A stretch of 64,000 nucleotides of DNA, from the NCBI GenBank assembly GCA_029378245.1, contig JARKIF010000008.1:2294001-2358000 (forward strand). The letters are read 5' to 3'. Under the pieces are notes generated by a model. That model searched no databases, was not told the DNA's origin, and saw only the letters and a list, made by a program, of their open reading frames with translations. Positions 22,216-32,232 of the stretch are shown here, piece after piece (within the stretch, counting starts at the first letter, position 1; each line of letters opens with the position of its first letter). Made by a program: the position numbers and the translations under genes. The stretch is from Roridomyces roridus (taxonomy: Eukaryota > Basidiomycota > Agaricomycetes > Agaricales > Mycenaceae).

Positions 22216-22519
22216 TCGTAGGTGCCGGTCGTTGGCCATGGGAGTAGCAGAGAAGCAGAGTGATGACTTACGGCAGGTGATCCGCCGCGGATCGGGATGC
22301 CGACTCGGACTGGGACAACTTCAGAGTCATACCGACATACACCTTACACATACTTACAGGTACCATACTACCTATTACTCCCCTTAAAGCACTGTGCGAT
22401 GGCCCTGACCATGAAGGGACGGTGTATCAAAAGGCCGTCGGTCATATCTAGCCGACATCAATTGACGAACAATGGGAGATCAAATATCAAATTTGAACCG
22501 CGACCAATCCGCCGACCAT
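22216..22519 (-). repeat. Right terminal inverted repeat of the 5.94-kb transposon
   Basis: Inverse of 16580-16891, ending GACCAATCCGCCGACCAT at 22519, followed directly by the second TSD copy at 22520-22527. Differences from the left TIR are scattered substitutions and small indels in the middle. Confidence 0.93.
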
Positions 22520-23132
22520 ACACGGCTGCTCGGATTCCGAGTTCGAGATTGGTCGATGCAACAAGCTCTTGCGCATATTCAAGAGCATTGGAGGCTACAA
22601 TAGCTTCTGCGCCGGGCAACCAGATAGCGATCTGGATAAGTGAGTTGAGCGCTTCTTCAACCAGGACTGTGTCCTTGTCGCTATTGGCCGAATCAGTAAA
22701 GCGTACGGTAGCGTCAACCGCCTCGGAACTCACTGTAGCGCCAATTCCAACTTTTTGACAACTTGGTTCAAGACATCGGCCGGTGCCGCGAACGAATCGT
22801 GTGAAGTCAATGCTGTAATCAACTTTGCTGTTTCTAGTCTTATGTTTGCGTTTGATGATGCGAGAAGCTGCGGGATTTCGGAAAACATGGAAGAACAGAC
22901 TATACTCTGTGCGCCCATGTCGAATCCGGCCATCCGCGATCTTAAGAACCGCAAGATTATAACCTTTGTCCAGCCGCTACTATCCACATCTTTTGATCTA
23001 GAAATGTGTATTAATATTGAATCAGAAGATGGCTGAACGCACTGCAGGTATGAAGAACAGATATCCAGCACTATCACTTCAGTGGATGGGACCGTGTCAC
23101 TGATATACCCCAGAGCACGAAGATCAAGTGCC

Positions 23133-23141
23133 CAGAGAGCT
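23133..23141. repeat. 9-bp target-site duplication of the Mutator-like element, left copy
   Basis: CAGAGAGCT at 23133-23141 and again at 26877-26885. The uninterrupted ARM copy C carries this sequence once (CCCAGAGAGCTACC near 33510). Nine bp is the classic MULE length. Confidence 0.9.
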
Positions 23142-23181
23142 GGAATTCGCACCCGCCACAGGATCACGTCACACGTGTGAC
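23142..23181 (+). repeat. Left TIR of the MULE
   Basis: GGAATTCGCACCCGCCACAG followed by GATCACGTCACACGTGTGAC. The partner is the inverted copy at 26837-26876. Confidence 0.9.
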
Positions 23182-23386
23182 GCGACATCGGGCATCAGAA
23201 CGCGGATCACGGACGCGGACGCGTCTTGGACGCGTCTCTTTCTTTACCTTTACATACCCTTGCTCTCGATATACCAATGTATCCCATCTTCCTCACTCCG
23301 ATTTCCGACCCTCTCGCACCAGATAACCAGTCCTCTTTCGATCGCTACGCGTCCCGTATCCCAAATCTCAGTCTACGCGCGCCACG

Positions 23387-26124
23387 ATGGGCGACGATCC
23401 ACAACTGCCTAAAGATGTCCCCAACAGGGTTGAAGGAAGCGCAGGAGAGAGTCGCAGGGGACCAGTTCACGAGAAAGAGATGGGTAGCCACCATGGCTCA
23501 GCAGGGTGCGTCACAAACCCGTGTATGCCACGCGGGGCCTTCAACTCCTTTCCAGATGAAGCTATCAACTTCCTGGTGTCTCTCGGTGCTCACATACCGG
23601 AGGAGATTGCGCGCGATGTTCGCTCTAAGCTCGCGATCCGTCGGTCTGACTCGGGTCCCGTCCAATCCACGCACAAGAACGACACCGTCACCTTTACCCG
23701 GAAACGGCGTGTTCTGCAGTGTCTCTGTGGCTCTGACCACACGGCTGGCCCAAAGCCCAGTAAAGAACGTGCCACTCCATGGAAGAATGTTGGTTGTCCA
23801 TTCTATTTCGATATCACCACGACCCACATGTCCGGCGGCGACGAGGAGCTTCTGACCGTAGATGAAGTCGTCGGCCATCTCTCCCACTCTCCAGAATGCG
23901 ACGCTACCGTAACAATGGACCAGAATGCCCGTATTCCACTCGAACCACGCCTGCGCGACTACCTCCTCTTCGAGCTCGAGTCTGGTCTTCCGTTGGCCAA
24001 GTTGAAGGAGAAGGCTCGTTCCTGGGCGTCCAAGAATCTCGGTGACGCTCCCGGGAACAATCACCACCGATTCATCCTGAATAACGGAGATATGAGCTCT
24101 TTGTACCGCACACAAGCTCGCCTCCGCGGCATCCTTCGTCAACCCCCAGAGCAAAACATTGATCTCTGGTTCCGTCGCGACAACCCCGCTCCTCCTGACC
24201 CCCGCCTCTCCGCTGCGTGCCTATCCTACTCCCCGCATATCAAAGGCCAAACCGAGCGCCTTTGCCTCATATTCTCCACCCCCGAACAGCAGGCGCTCGC
24301 TTGGCGTTTCGGCCACAAGCAGCACATGCTTATGGATTTGACTTTTGGCTTCTGCAATGGCCGCCTTCTACTCGCTGTTCTCATGGCTCTGGACGAGCAC
24401 AAGCGCGGTATTCCAGTCTCCCTCATTGTATTCAGCGCCAAGGAATACACCAAGGCAGTCCACAGCGACTACAACACCGAGGTCCTGCAGAAACTCCTCG
24501 CCGAGTTCAAAGCTGCTATGGGAACCAACAGCGACGGAGAGCAGTTTGAAGTCACGGTCGGTACAACCGACAACGACACGCGCGAGCGCAAAGCTCTTTT
24601 GGCCACATGGAAGGAGATCCTCTTGCTCCTCTGCATCTTTCATACGTGGCAGAGTTGGCGGAACGGGCTCAACCGCTTTTTACGTTCGATTACCGACGAC
24701 GACGATCGCAAATCCACGCGGCGACGTCTGGCCAAGTTCGCTATTCAACTCTTGAAAGAGACGACAGAGTATTCCGAAGTGATCGCTGCATACAACACGG
24801 AGATCAGGTTCTTTGAGAGTGTCGGTCGTAAGCGAGCCGAGAGCGCGAAGAAGATGTCGAAAGCCGCCCTCGCCTTTCTTGGTTATTTTCAGTCGTATCT
24901 CAAGGAGAAAGAGTTCTGGGTTTCTTGGTCACCCGCCGGCGCGCTTCTAGCTGCTGAAAAGTTGGGCATTCCCGTTTCTCAAGTGGCCAGAACAACAAAC
25001 GCCCTTGAATCTTGGAATGCTCGTGCCAAGGGTCGGTATATCTCTCATCACCAGCACTCCGGCCGCCTCCTACGACCTGACCACTGGATATATGTGATGG
25101 TCATTCACGCTATTCCAGAGATGCTCGCCGACTGGTTGGCGAAGCGTCAGCGTGCCTCGTATTACGAGGGAATGAAAAGCACTGCACCCTTGATTGCTGC
25201 TCCCACTCTCCGTTCCCGACAAGCTCCAGAATCTAACCCTCCCCCTGCTGATGCATCTCCGCCGCTGCCATCTGAACGCCCGGTTCCGCGCTCACTCGAA
25301 GAAGTACGAGCTTCGGCAGAGCAGTGGATTGCGCAGGCTATGAGTCTGGTTCCAGCACCATCACCCGTGCAGGACATATCGACGCTGGAAGATTTGGAGA
25401 AGGATCCGACGGAGGAGGAAGAAGCGGCGCTTGAGGATGCGGATACGGATGAAATTGAGGCTCTTCTGGCCAACGCCACATTACTCGGGGAGGAGCCGGT
25501 TTACGCAAGTCCCGATGGTATGTACAATTTTCACTCACCCAATCCGACCGATACTCACAATCTGCAGTTGACGGCGGCTTCGGTCTCTCTCCAGAAGACT
25601 CATCCTATCTCTTTGAAGATATGGCACTCGACCGCGATGATATCGTTGCCAACTTGAACTCAATAGACGTCGATGTCCCCGAGACGGACCTTTCCGACGA
25701 CAATTCCTTCAGTCTCGAAGGCATGTTTCAAATCCGCGAAGCAAGCTTGAGGACATCCCAATCCCGATCAGCCTCAGTGTCAGTACCCGGCTCCCCACAC
25801 ACCAATGTCCAAGTGGCAACAGCTGCGATGGATCTCAATGTTGCGGAGGATATGCTGGTGGACGTACTAAAGCGTATGATGGAGCTGGGAAAAACGGAGG
25901 AAGAACTCGCTCCACACATGAGTGATACCGTCAAGGCCCGCCTCCGAAATCAAGCTCCCACCGTCCTTCCACTCCCACCCTCGACGCCACCAAAATCTTT
26001 GCCTACCGAACGTAGTTCGTCTTCTCCGTTGATCGAGTTACGGGAGACCAACTGTGGCAACGAGCTGCAGCCCATATTGGCACAGAAGAAGGAAACCCGG
26101 GTGACAAGTAGAGGTATACGTTGA
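23387..26124 (+). CDS. MULE transposase, 895 aa
   Basis: Two exons, 23387-25517 and 25568-26124, with a 50-nt phase-1 intron. An N-terminal cysteine/histidine region (QCLCG, VGCPFYFDI, GHLSHSPEC, about 111-171) looks like a FLYWCH/FAR1-type DNA-binding zinc module. The MULE catalytic core follows: D317 in HMLMDLTFGFC, D395 or D397 in GTTDNDTRERKALL, the family's C-x2-H in LLLCIFHTWQSW (416-419) and E541 in TTNALESWNARAKGRY. A long acidic/Pro-Ser-rich C-terminal tail follows. Frame and catalytic residues are intact, so the element may be active. The start is the first ATG in frame downstream of the TIR. Confidence 0.9.
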
Positions 26125-26669
26125 ATGCAGACTGGTTCGAGCTATTTCAAATTAAGCAGACTGAGATCGAAAGAGAAGATAGGGCTTGAGAAAATTTACA
26201 CGCGCGGAAAGACAGATGGACCGCAGCCGCCGGCGTCAAGGCGCCGCTAGGCGAGAGGCAGCGCCAGCGCAAAGGTGCCGCCAGGCAGACCCATAAAGTC
26301 GCAGGAAACTTGTGGGGAACCCAAAGGTCCCGCTGGGGAACGTAGTTCCCAGCGAGAAACGATGCAGCATCCAGGGCTGAACCGTGAGAAGCTAAACTAG
26401 CGAGATCCGACACGACGCCGGATCAAGAAAAACGCACCCGGGCAGGAGCAGAAAAGATGCCAACAGGCCAAGTGGGGTGTAGTTCTGCCAGTCCACGCAC
26501 CTCGGCTCGGAGCCATTTTTCAGGAAGAGAATACTATCTAACATCGATTTGGGCAATAGGATACAACAAACCCAGTAGGTATCTAAGGAAATGCTTGGAA
26601 CCATCACGGGACGCGTCAAGGAAGGCCGGTGAGAAGGTGCCGCGAGGCCGAGACCCGCGGTAGCGACAA

Positions 26670-26822
26670 GGGGCCGCCAGGCACAACTCAGCGAGAGCGA
26701 AACGGCGCCGCTAGGCACACTCAGCGAGAGCGGAGAGGGGCCGCCAGGCAAAGGCCAGCGGCAGCGGAGAGGCGCCGCTAGGCAAGAGGCCGCGCGAGCG
26801 AAAAAGCGCCGCTAGGCAAACG
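26670..26822. repeat. Subterminal tandem array of the MULE (units about 34-36 bp)
   Basis: GGGGCCGCCAGGCA and GGCGCCGCTAGGCA alternate as the start of about five units, each followed by a CAGCGAGAGCGA-like segment. Related single copies lie at about 26247 and 26277. Position just inside the right TIR suggests transposase-binding sites, as known for other DNA transposons. Confidence 0.75.
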
Positions 26823-26836
26823 CGGATCATATTGAT

Positions 26837-26876
26837 GTCACACGTGTGACGCGATCCTGTGGTGAGTGCAGTGTCC
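26837..26876 (-). repeat. Right TIR of the MULE
   Basis: Inverted partner of 23142-23181. It reads GTCACACGTGTGACGCGATC then CTGTGGTGAGTGCAGTGTCC, followed at once by the second TSD copy (26877-26885). Confidence 0.9.
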
Positions 26877-27514
26877 CAGAGAGCTATCCGGACTAGCCAA
26901 TCCGTCGCCGATTCGACTGCGATTGCACTTTCGTCGCTATTCGCCAGCCAGTTCACGTCGCACGATCTCCTTGGCAGGAAGTATTGAAACTCACCGAAGC
27001 AGCAATCCCATCTTTTCGGCAATCAGGTTCAATGTATCGATTGGTGCCACAACCGAGTCGCAGTCTGCTAACATTGTAATCAGCCCGATCGATGCTCCAC
27101 GTATGTCCGCATTTGATGACTCCACGAGCTGCGGGATTGCGGAAAATACGGAGGAATCGACGATGCTCTGGGCTTCCTTTGTGCTCCAGTGCGCCCTGCG
27201 GTACAGGTGCGCCAAGACTGCGAGTTTGGTCCGGTCCGCCACATATTTGCATCTAGAAAGGCCTATCAGATAGAACAGCACCCCGGGAAATAGTACACGC
27301 ACTCAAGGTATGAAGAAAAGATGTCGAACATCGCCTCGGTGAGTGATCTTTCGTTATTGACCCGGATGTATTCCAGAGCTTGACGATGGTACATGAGCCG
27401 CACAAGTGGTTTGGTTATCGTGTGGAGATTAATCGTGGGTCCATTCAGTCCGGGGTTACTGTCTGACCACCAGCTGAGGAGGCTGACTTGCGACTGGTTT
27501 CCCAACGACTGCAT

Positions 27515-29000
27515 GGGGGAGAGAACGAGGTGGGAGATGCGAAGAGAGATGTAGACGCACAGCCTTGGGCAGAGCTGTGGTTATATCAGGTGCTGTCAAG
27601 TGTCTGGGAAGAGCGTCTTTCGAGAGGGCTTCAAGACATGGAATGCACAGCGCAGTGCGATTCTTCTTCCCAAGAGCCGTACCTTCTACTTGCCAAAGAC
27701 TCTGTGTGATTTGTCGCCAGGAGCGGTATACTGTACCAGTCGTGGCAGACGCCGAGCTGAGAAAGGTGCTCACATCGGCTTCTAAAAGACCACCGTGCCT
27801 TCGATTCCGGCGGCAATCCCAGCACCGAGAAGTTTGGGGAACGGGCGATGCCACAGACTTCGTGATCGTCGCTTCCAGGAGGAGAGTCACAGCAGACGCC
27901 GACTCGGAGCTGAGAACCTGTACCAAGTAGCTTCGCTTTCGATTCTCAAGAAATGGAGGCAATGCGTCGAAATTTGAGTTCATCCCCCATGCGGAGTACC
28001 CCGATTCGCGATTCATTGATTGAGCAGCGAGCAGCAGAAGAGCAGATGCAGATCACCGTAGCAGTCGAGGTCGAGGTGGTGGGAGATTTCAAGTGGCGGA
28101 TCACAAAGTGATGGCTCGGGAACAATTGCTTTCCTTGCTTGCCAATTCACGGACGACGGAGCCCAGCAGCCCAAGCCCACATCGACGCCCATGAGAGGTT
28201 CCTAGAATCGCTCCGCGGCTACGCCTCTCCAGCTCGCCGTTCCATGATTCTCGACCAACGGATGTCTCTCAATCTGCTGGCGCTGTGACTTGGTCCCGGA
28301 CCCCATTCCCGTCGTAAGCCCGCCATCTACCTTCAAAAAACTTGCCATTCATCCGGAGCAGATTTTGAGCCTCTGGATGATTTCGATTGAGGTCCCGGCA
28401 GACAGATTGGATCGACTGTAGTCAAATCATAGGTGCGTCTGCTTATCCACTGTCATGGACCTCTGTGGGACTAAGCCAGATCTCAGAGTAGCAACTTCCG
28501 CGTCTACTTGTGCTTCGTCCACTTGCCACCGCTTCTGCCTCCCCTCCATGCACACCTCGACTGTCTCCACTTCGTTTCTACCCGCACCCCCAACCGGGCG
28601 CAAAATCGCCATCTGCGTGGGGAAGCAAGCATTCGCCCTGGGATACGCCTACCCTGGCTCTCCCTCCGCCTCCTACATGGACGCCTCGTCACACGATACG
28701 AGGCGTCGTTCTCGGACTGATGATAGCCCGTCAAGGCGGAGCTCATGCTGAAGTTGCCAACACCCTTGGGAGGTCGGGGGCGTTTGTGACTCGCGCGAAG
28801 TCTCAAGGGACGAGTTGGCAGGAGAACCGGCCTCACAGCTTGAGCTGTCGTTCTTGGAGCAGTAGCCAAGATTCATCGCCTCCTATTCCCTCAAAAGTTC
28901 CGGCGTCGCCCCATCATTTACCCTCACACCCTCCCATCTCCAAAAGTTCCCACCATCGTGACGACCGTCCTCTCCCGCGTAGAGTGTCTCCGCCACCGAC
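27515..29000. other. Promoter of ARM copy B and non-coding sequence
   Basis: About 27515-27640 matches the upstream region of ARM copy A (GTCAAGTGT, GGGAAGAGCGTCTTTCGAGA). From 27650 to 28890 there are open frames on both strands but no recognisable product. There is no MYND partner here, unlike at the copy A and C loci. Confidence 0.45.
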
Positions 29001-29660
29001 GTCCTCGTCACCCTCGTCTACCTCGCTAGCGCACGCCGGTACCTCTCCATCGCTCCGGAAGAGTGGGTCCTGGCACACGTATTCCTCGGCGCCCTCATCT
29101 GCCCCTCAAAGGACACTTATTCCGGCAAGCGGGATATCGGCCGGATGGAGAGGGAGCTTCTCGAGGTGCTGGATTGGAAGATGGGCTCGCTCATCGGGAG
29201 GGGATTATGCAAGCGCCCGAGGGCGTTCCGCTGCTGAATGCCGTGCGTCGCGCCTACTCGTCTTCGTGTTCTTCATGCTCCCCTTTGGCTCCCCCGGCCT
29301 CGAGCCCACCTTCCCGCATCCGAGAATCGGCAGCCTCTCCCCGCCCACTCCCATCTCACATTCGACTTTCCCATACGGACATTTCCATGGACGTACACGA
29401 ATGTCACCCATCCCGTGCTCGCCTCCCACCGAGTCGCCATCATTGTCTCCATCTCCGTCAGGAAGGCGGCCTCAAACACAGCTGGCATCGAGATGGGCAC
29501 GGGCATGGCCAGATACGCGCCTTCCTGTACTCGCTGCCAACTCCCCGGCATCATCATGAGGCCGCTGTGCGTGTCGCGGCGTAGGCGCAGGGTGTGTATG
29601 TGATTGGCCTTCGTTGACGGCCTGCTATCTCTCCCTCCCAATCGCGTTGTCGGACGCTGG
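29001..29660 (+). pseudogene. PCL-type cyclin remnant
   Basis: A 66-codon frame (29001-29198) reads VLVTLVYLASARRYLSI, EEWVLAHVFLGALICPSKDT, then KRDIGRMERELLEVLDWKMG. This is the second half of a Pho80/Pcl-type cyclin box, with the middle NxxW...F segment deleted. Upstream (about 28890-29000) and downstream (to about 29660) only frameshifted, Ser/Pro-rich traces remain. Such cyclins activate Pho85-type CDKs. A shorter relative lies at 9945-10430. Confidence 0.65.
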
Positions 29661-29962
29661 GCCCTTCGCTTACAGGATGCAGGGGTCGTCTTAGCTTCCA
29701 CGGCGCGTACGCGCTACGTGGCGCCGATCATATAAACGACAGCTCGCGTACACAGACTGCGTACTCTGTACTTTGTTTCTTTGTTTATAACCCACTAGTA
29801 GATGTACCAGTTTGCGCATGGATTTGATTGGACTTGGATACTCTCCGAAGTATGAATTATACTACAGCGCACCTCGAAGCAAGGTGTCGGCGTGCTGAAG
29901 CTCGCACACCCAAGAAAATGTGATAAATAAAAGTCTGACTCTGCCGCGAATGAGTCGACGGC

Positions 29963-31263
29963 TCACCCGGCCGGGATAAGCGGCGAGTAGCGAGTGTATC
30001 TTGCACAAGAATTGAATTTCACTTGTACATGCGACTGGGAATAAACGATCTCGCCAATTTTGAACGGAGAATCGCCTTTGTTCCAAGTGGACGTACCATT
30101 GCGTTCACCCAACCGTATCTCGCAGCTCAAAATCCCATCTGCGAGCGGCCCTGGAAATATGTGGCCTACATAGGCCGTTGGATCCTCCAGTGCAAGTTCA
30201 GAATCAGTTTTGTTTATACAGCCTATCCGACGCAAACGGGGAAGACGCGCTGCCTAGTCGCGATTCTGGAAGAAAGGGATTGGGTGTGGGGCATCATCCT
30301 CTGGGGAAGCCACCCAGCGCCACATGAATCTATCCGAGAGTCTTGAACGTGGAGGTGCTTTCGGAGAAGTGTGACGGAAGTGCGTATAACAGATCGAGAC
30401 TGTCCAACAGGAAACTTGATCTCAACGGTGAGGTAAGTTCGAAGTGCAGGTAAGAAAGGTAGGCTGAGGGGATGAGGCGTGTCCCTGTTTGGGATGAGCC
30501 GCCACAGCAGCCACACCTGGACCAAATTGGCATGGAATGGCGCTCGTTGGAAAAAATCTCTGCCGGCGAGGCTTCAAGTCATGAACATCTGGGATAGCAG
30601 GATCGCAGGATGTGAGGTTGGCGCATAAAGGTATAGATGGGATCCGATCTGCCATGACCTGTATCGAAAATGACCAGTTTTACCTTTTCGGACACGGTTA
30701 GTTGGGAGTGATTTGAAAGTTTCCAGGGATGGCTCGTCGACATCACCTAGGCTTCTCATATCCACTAGAGAACTTCGAAAGAAAGCGTGGATAGCGTGAT
30801 TCAGAACGCAATGAGGAACTCCATCGAGTCATCGACGCAGTCCAGGCTAAAAACCCGGCTTCGGGGGAGTCGGATTGCATGACAGATGGAGGAGCGGACG
30901 GCGAGGAGAATCTGCGCCCACGATAGGCGGTCTGGGCGACGACGAGATGCCGCGATTTCGGGGGAACTCAGGTCTGTGAGCATATGTAGAACTGCAATGG
31001 GGCTGCGAGCTTTGGAACTCGGCTACGTGAATTTTGAGGTGACGCACATAGCGGACGAGATGGGTGGACTCGGTGAAGACGGAATTTAGCTTTTTGTCGT
31101 CGGATTCTCCGGACAACGCAATTCTTCGGAAAAGGCGGCGTTGGGATGGGGCGACAAAGCGTCTCGCGACCAGAGAGAGCGATTGGATGGTCAAGTTCTT
31201 CTTTCCACGGGCCTGCTCGACGATTTTGTCGACGAGCTCCTGAGGCACGACGGCAAAGGACAT
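29963..31263 (-). pseudogene. F-box gene copy, frameshifted
   Basis: Starts at ATG 31263 with MSFAVVPQELVDKIVEQARG and a full F-box (SLSLVARRFVAPSQRRLF), collinear with the intact gene at 53398-54573. The frame breaks near 31080, and the remainder is recoverable only in pieces: HPLSLPFLPALR near 30480 and PTAYVGHIFPGPLADGILSC near 30150. Multiple indels make it non-functional. Confidence 0.85.
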
Positions 31264-32232
31264 GGGCGAGCAGAATCCACTCCGAGATGATGGTGGTCGG
31301 GAGCAAAGACGGAGCCCGGATCAAATTTCAGTTCCCTCTTCCTGCTCTTGCACGCACACGTCGAGGACGTCTAACATGCGCCTCGGACCACAATGCCCGG
31401 CTCGGAAGAGGCTCTGTACATGTACTCCCCTCTCAGCTTTCTTCGCAACGCTCGTTTGCCGGCAGTGGTCTTGTGGATCCAATTACTATGCGACGACACT
31501 CCGCTCGGATACTGTGGACGGACCTAATCAGCAGTAGTATGCGGCGTCGACGACAAGATTAACACCCTCGGGTATCCTCGGGTCTCCAACACGACGTACG
31601 ACAGACAACGGTTAGGATGCAACTGCGTGAAAGGTGTGTGGCATGTCACCACTAAGTGCTCTCATCGGGAGACTTCCGACTGCTTCCTACCCACATTCCC
31701 GATACATCCCCGCCACCCGCCGCGCACGCTTCCTCCGCCCCGAAAGGCTGGGTTTCTTCAAACAACCCCCTCAATCGCTCTAGCCTCTCCCACCGCATCC
31801 TCAGTCACGCCGGGACTGAGTGTGACGGAAAGCTAGTATGCGATGGTCGATGCTCGGCGGCCTTGCGTGGTGCCTTTTTGTCTCTCGCATCTCTGGTCTG
31901 CTGTCTCAGACCTTCGCGCTGCCGCATTGGATGGCACACACCTATCCAAACAGTTTCACCTCGATATGCGACTCAAGCCTTGTACGTCCGTCGACATCCT
32001 TAGGGGTTTATTCAAAAAAATGTTCTAGTCCTCTGTGAATGACTAGGATTGGGTACTACCGAGCTATGGGCGGAAGCCAGAAACGACACTCTGACTACAT
32101 ACTTATAATTGTCGGACGATACTATCCTCTCAGTCTTTCTCGTGGTATCCCTTATTCGGCGCAAATAGGCTCGTCGTCGGCGCCGTATCATTGTATAACA
32201 GATCTAGAGGTGGGTGGCTACATTCGTCGACG
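31264..32232. other. Intergenic, duplicated flanks
   Basis: The left part matches the F-box flank near 9160-9330. The right part (about 32100-32230) is the 3' flank shared by the ARM copies. Nothing recognisable between. Confidence 0.45.

Larger units (their letters stand above)
16580..22519. mobile_element. 5.94-kb autonomous TIR transposon with integrase-core transposase and two accessory genes
   Basis: Flanked by an 8-bp TSD (ACACGGCT). The ends are long inverted repeats starting ATGGTCGGCGGATTGGTC and extending about 305 bp (16580-16891 and 22216-22519), nearly identical apart from small indels. Three genes with intact frames lie inside: a plus-strand alpha-kinase-related gene (17170-18928), a paralogous minus-strand gene (18923-19979) and a minus-strand transposase with an rve-like DDE core (20166-21754). 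Transcription runs inward from both TIRs, each outer gene having a TATA-like box. An 8-bp TSD is also seen with hAT and Zisupton/KDZ elements, but the transposase and long TIRs do not look like hAT; family placement is open. It sits in ARM copy B. Confidence 0.9.
23142..26876 (+). mobile_element. Mutator-like element (MULE), 3735 bp, autonomous
   Basis: Bounded by 40-bp TIRs (23142-23181, 26837-26876) that begin GGA, share CCACAGGATC and end in the 14-bp palindrome GTCACACGTGTGAC; 33 of 40 positions agree by my reading. A 9-bp TSD flanks them. It carries one spliced transposase gene and a subterminal tandem array at its right end. It sits in an exon of ARM copy B. Confidence 0.92.
15895..27514 (-). 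pseudogene. ARM-type gene copy B, split by two DNA transposons
   Basis: The gene starts at ATG 27514 (MQSLGNQSQV, SWWSDSNPGL) and ends at 15895 (LDQGIQG). Its pieces are 27514-26886, 23132-22528 and 16571-15895, collinear with intact copy A. The first break lies within an exon after IALW and is occupied by the Mutator-like element 23142-26876. The second lies in the exon encoding SDKDTVLVEEALNSL...EATI and is occupied by the 5.94-kb element 16580-22519. Both breaks show intact target-site duplications (CAGAGAGCT; ACACGGCT), so the original gene can be read by simply skipping the inserts. Apart from the insertions the coding pieces look little damaged, so inactivation was probably recent. Closest to copy C by eye. 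Confidence 0.85.

Noticed and set aside
16580..22519. Classification of the 5.94-kb element as hAT because of the 8-bp TSD
   Set aside because: hAT elements have short TIRs and a different transposase with a C-terminal dimerisation region; neither is present here.
23498..24154. 218-codon minus-strand frame inside the MULE
   Set aside because: Antisense to the transposase N-terminal exon, with no independent support.
28510..29559. 349-codon Ser/Pro-rich plus-strand frame
   Set aside because: The cyclin-box homology lies in a different frame of the same DNA, so this frame is fortuitous.
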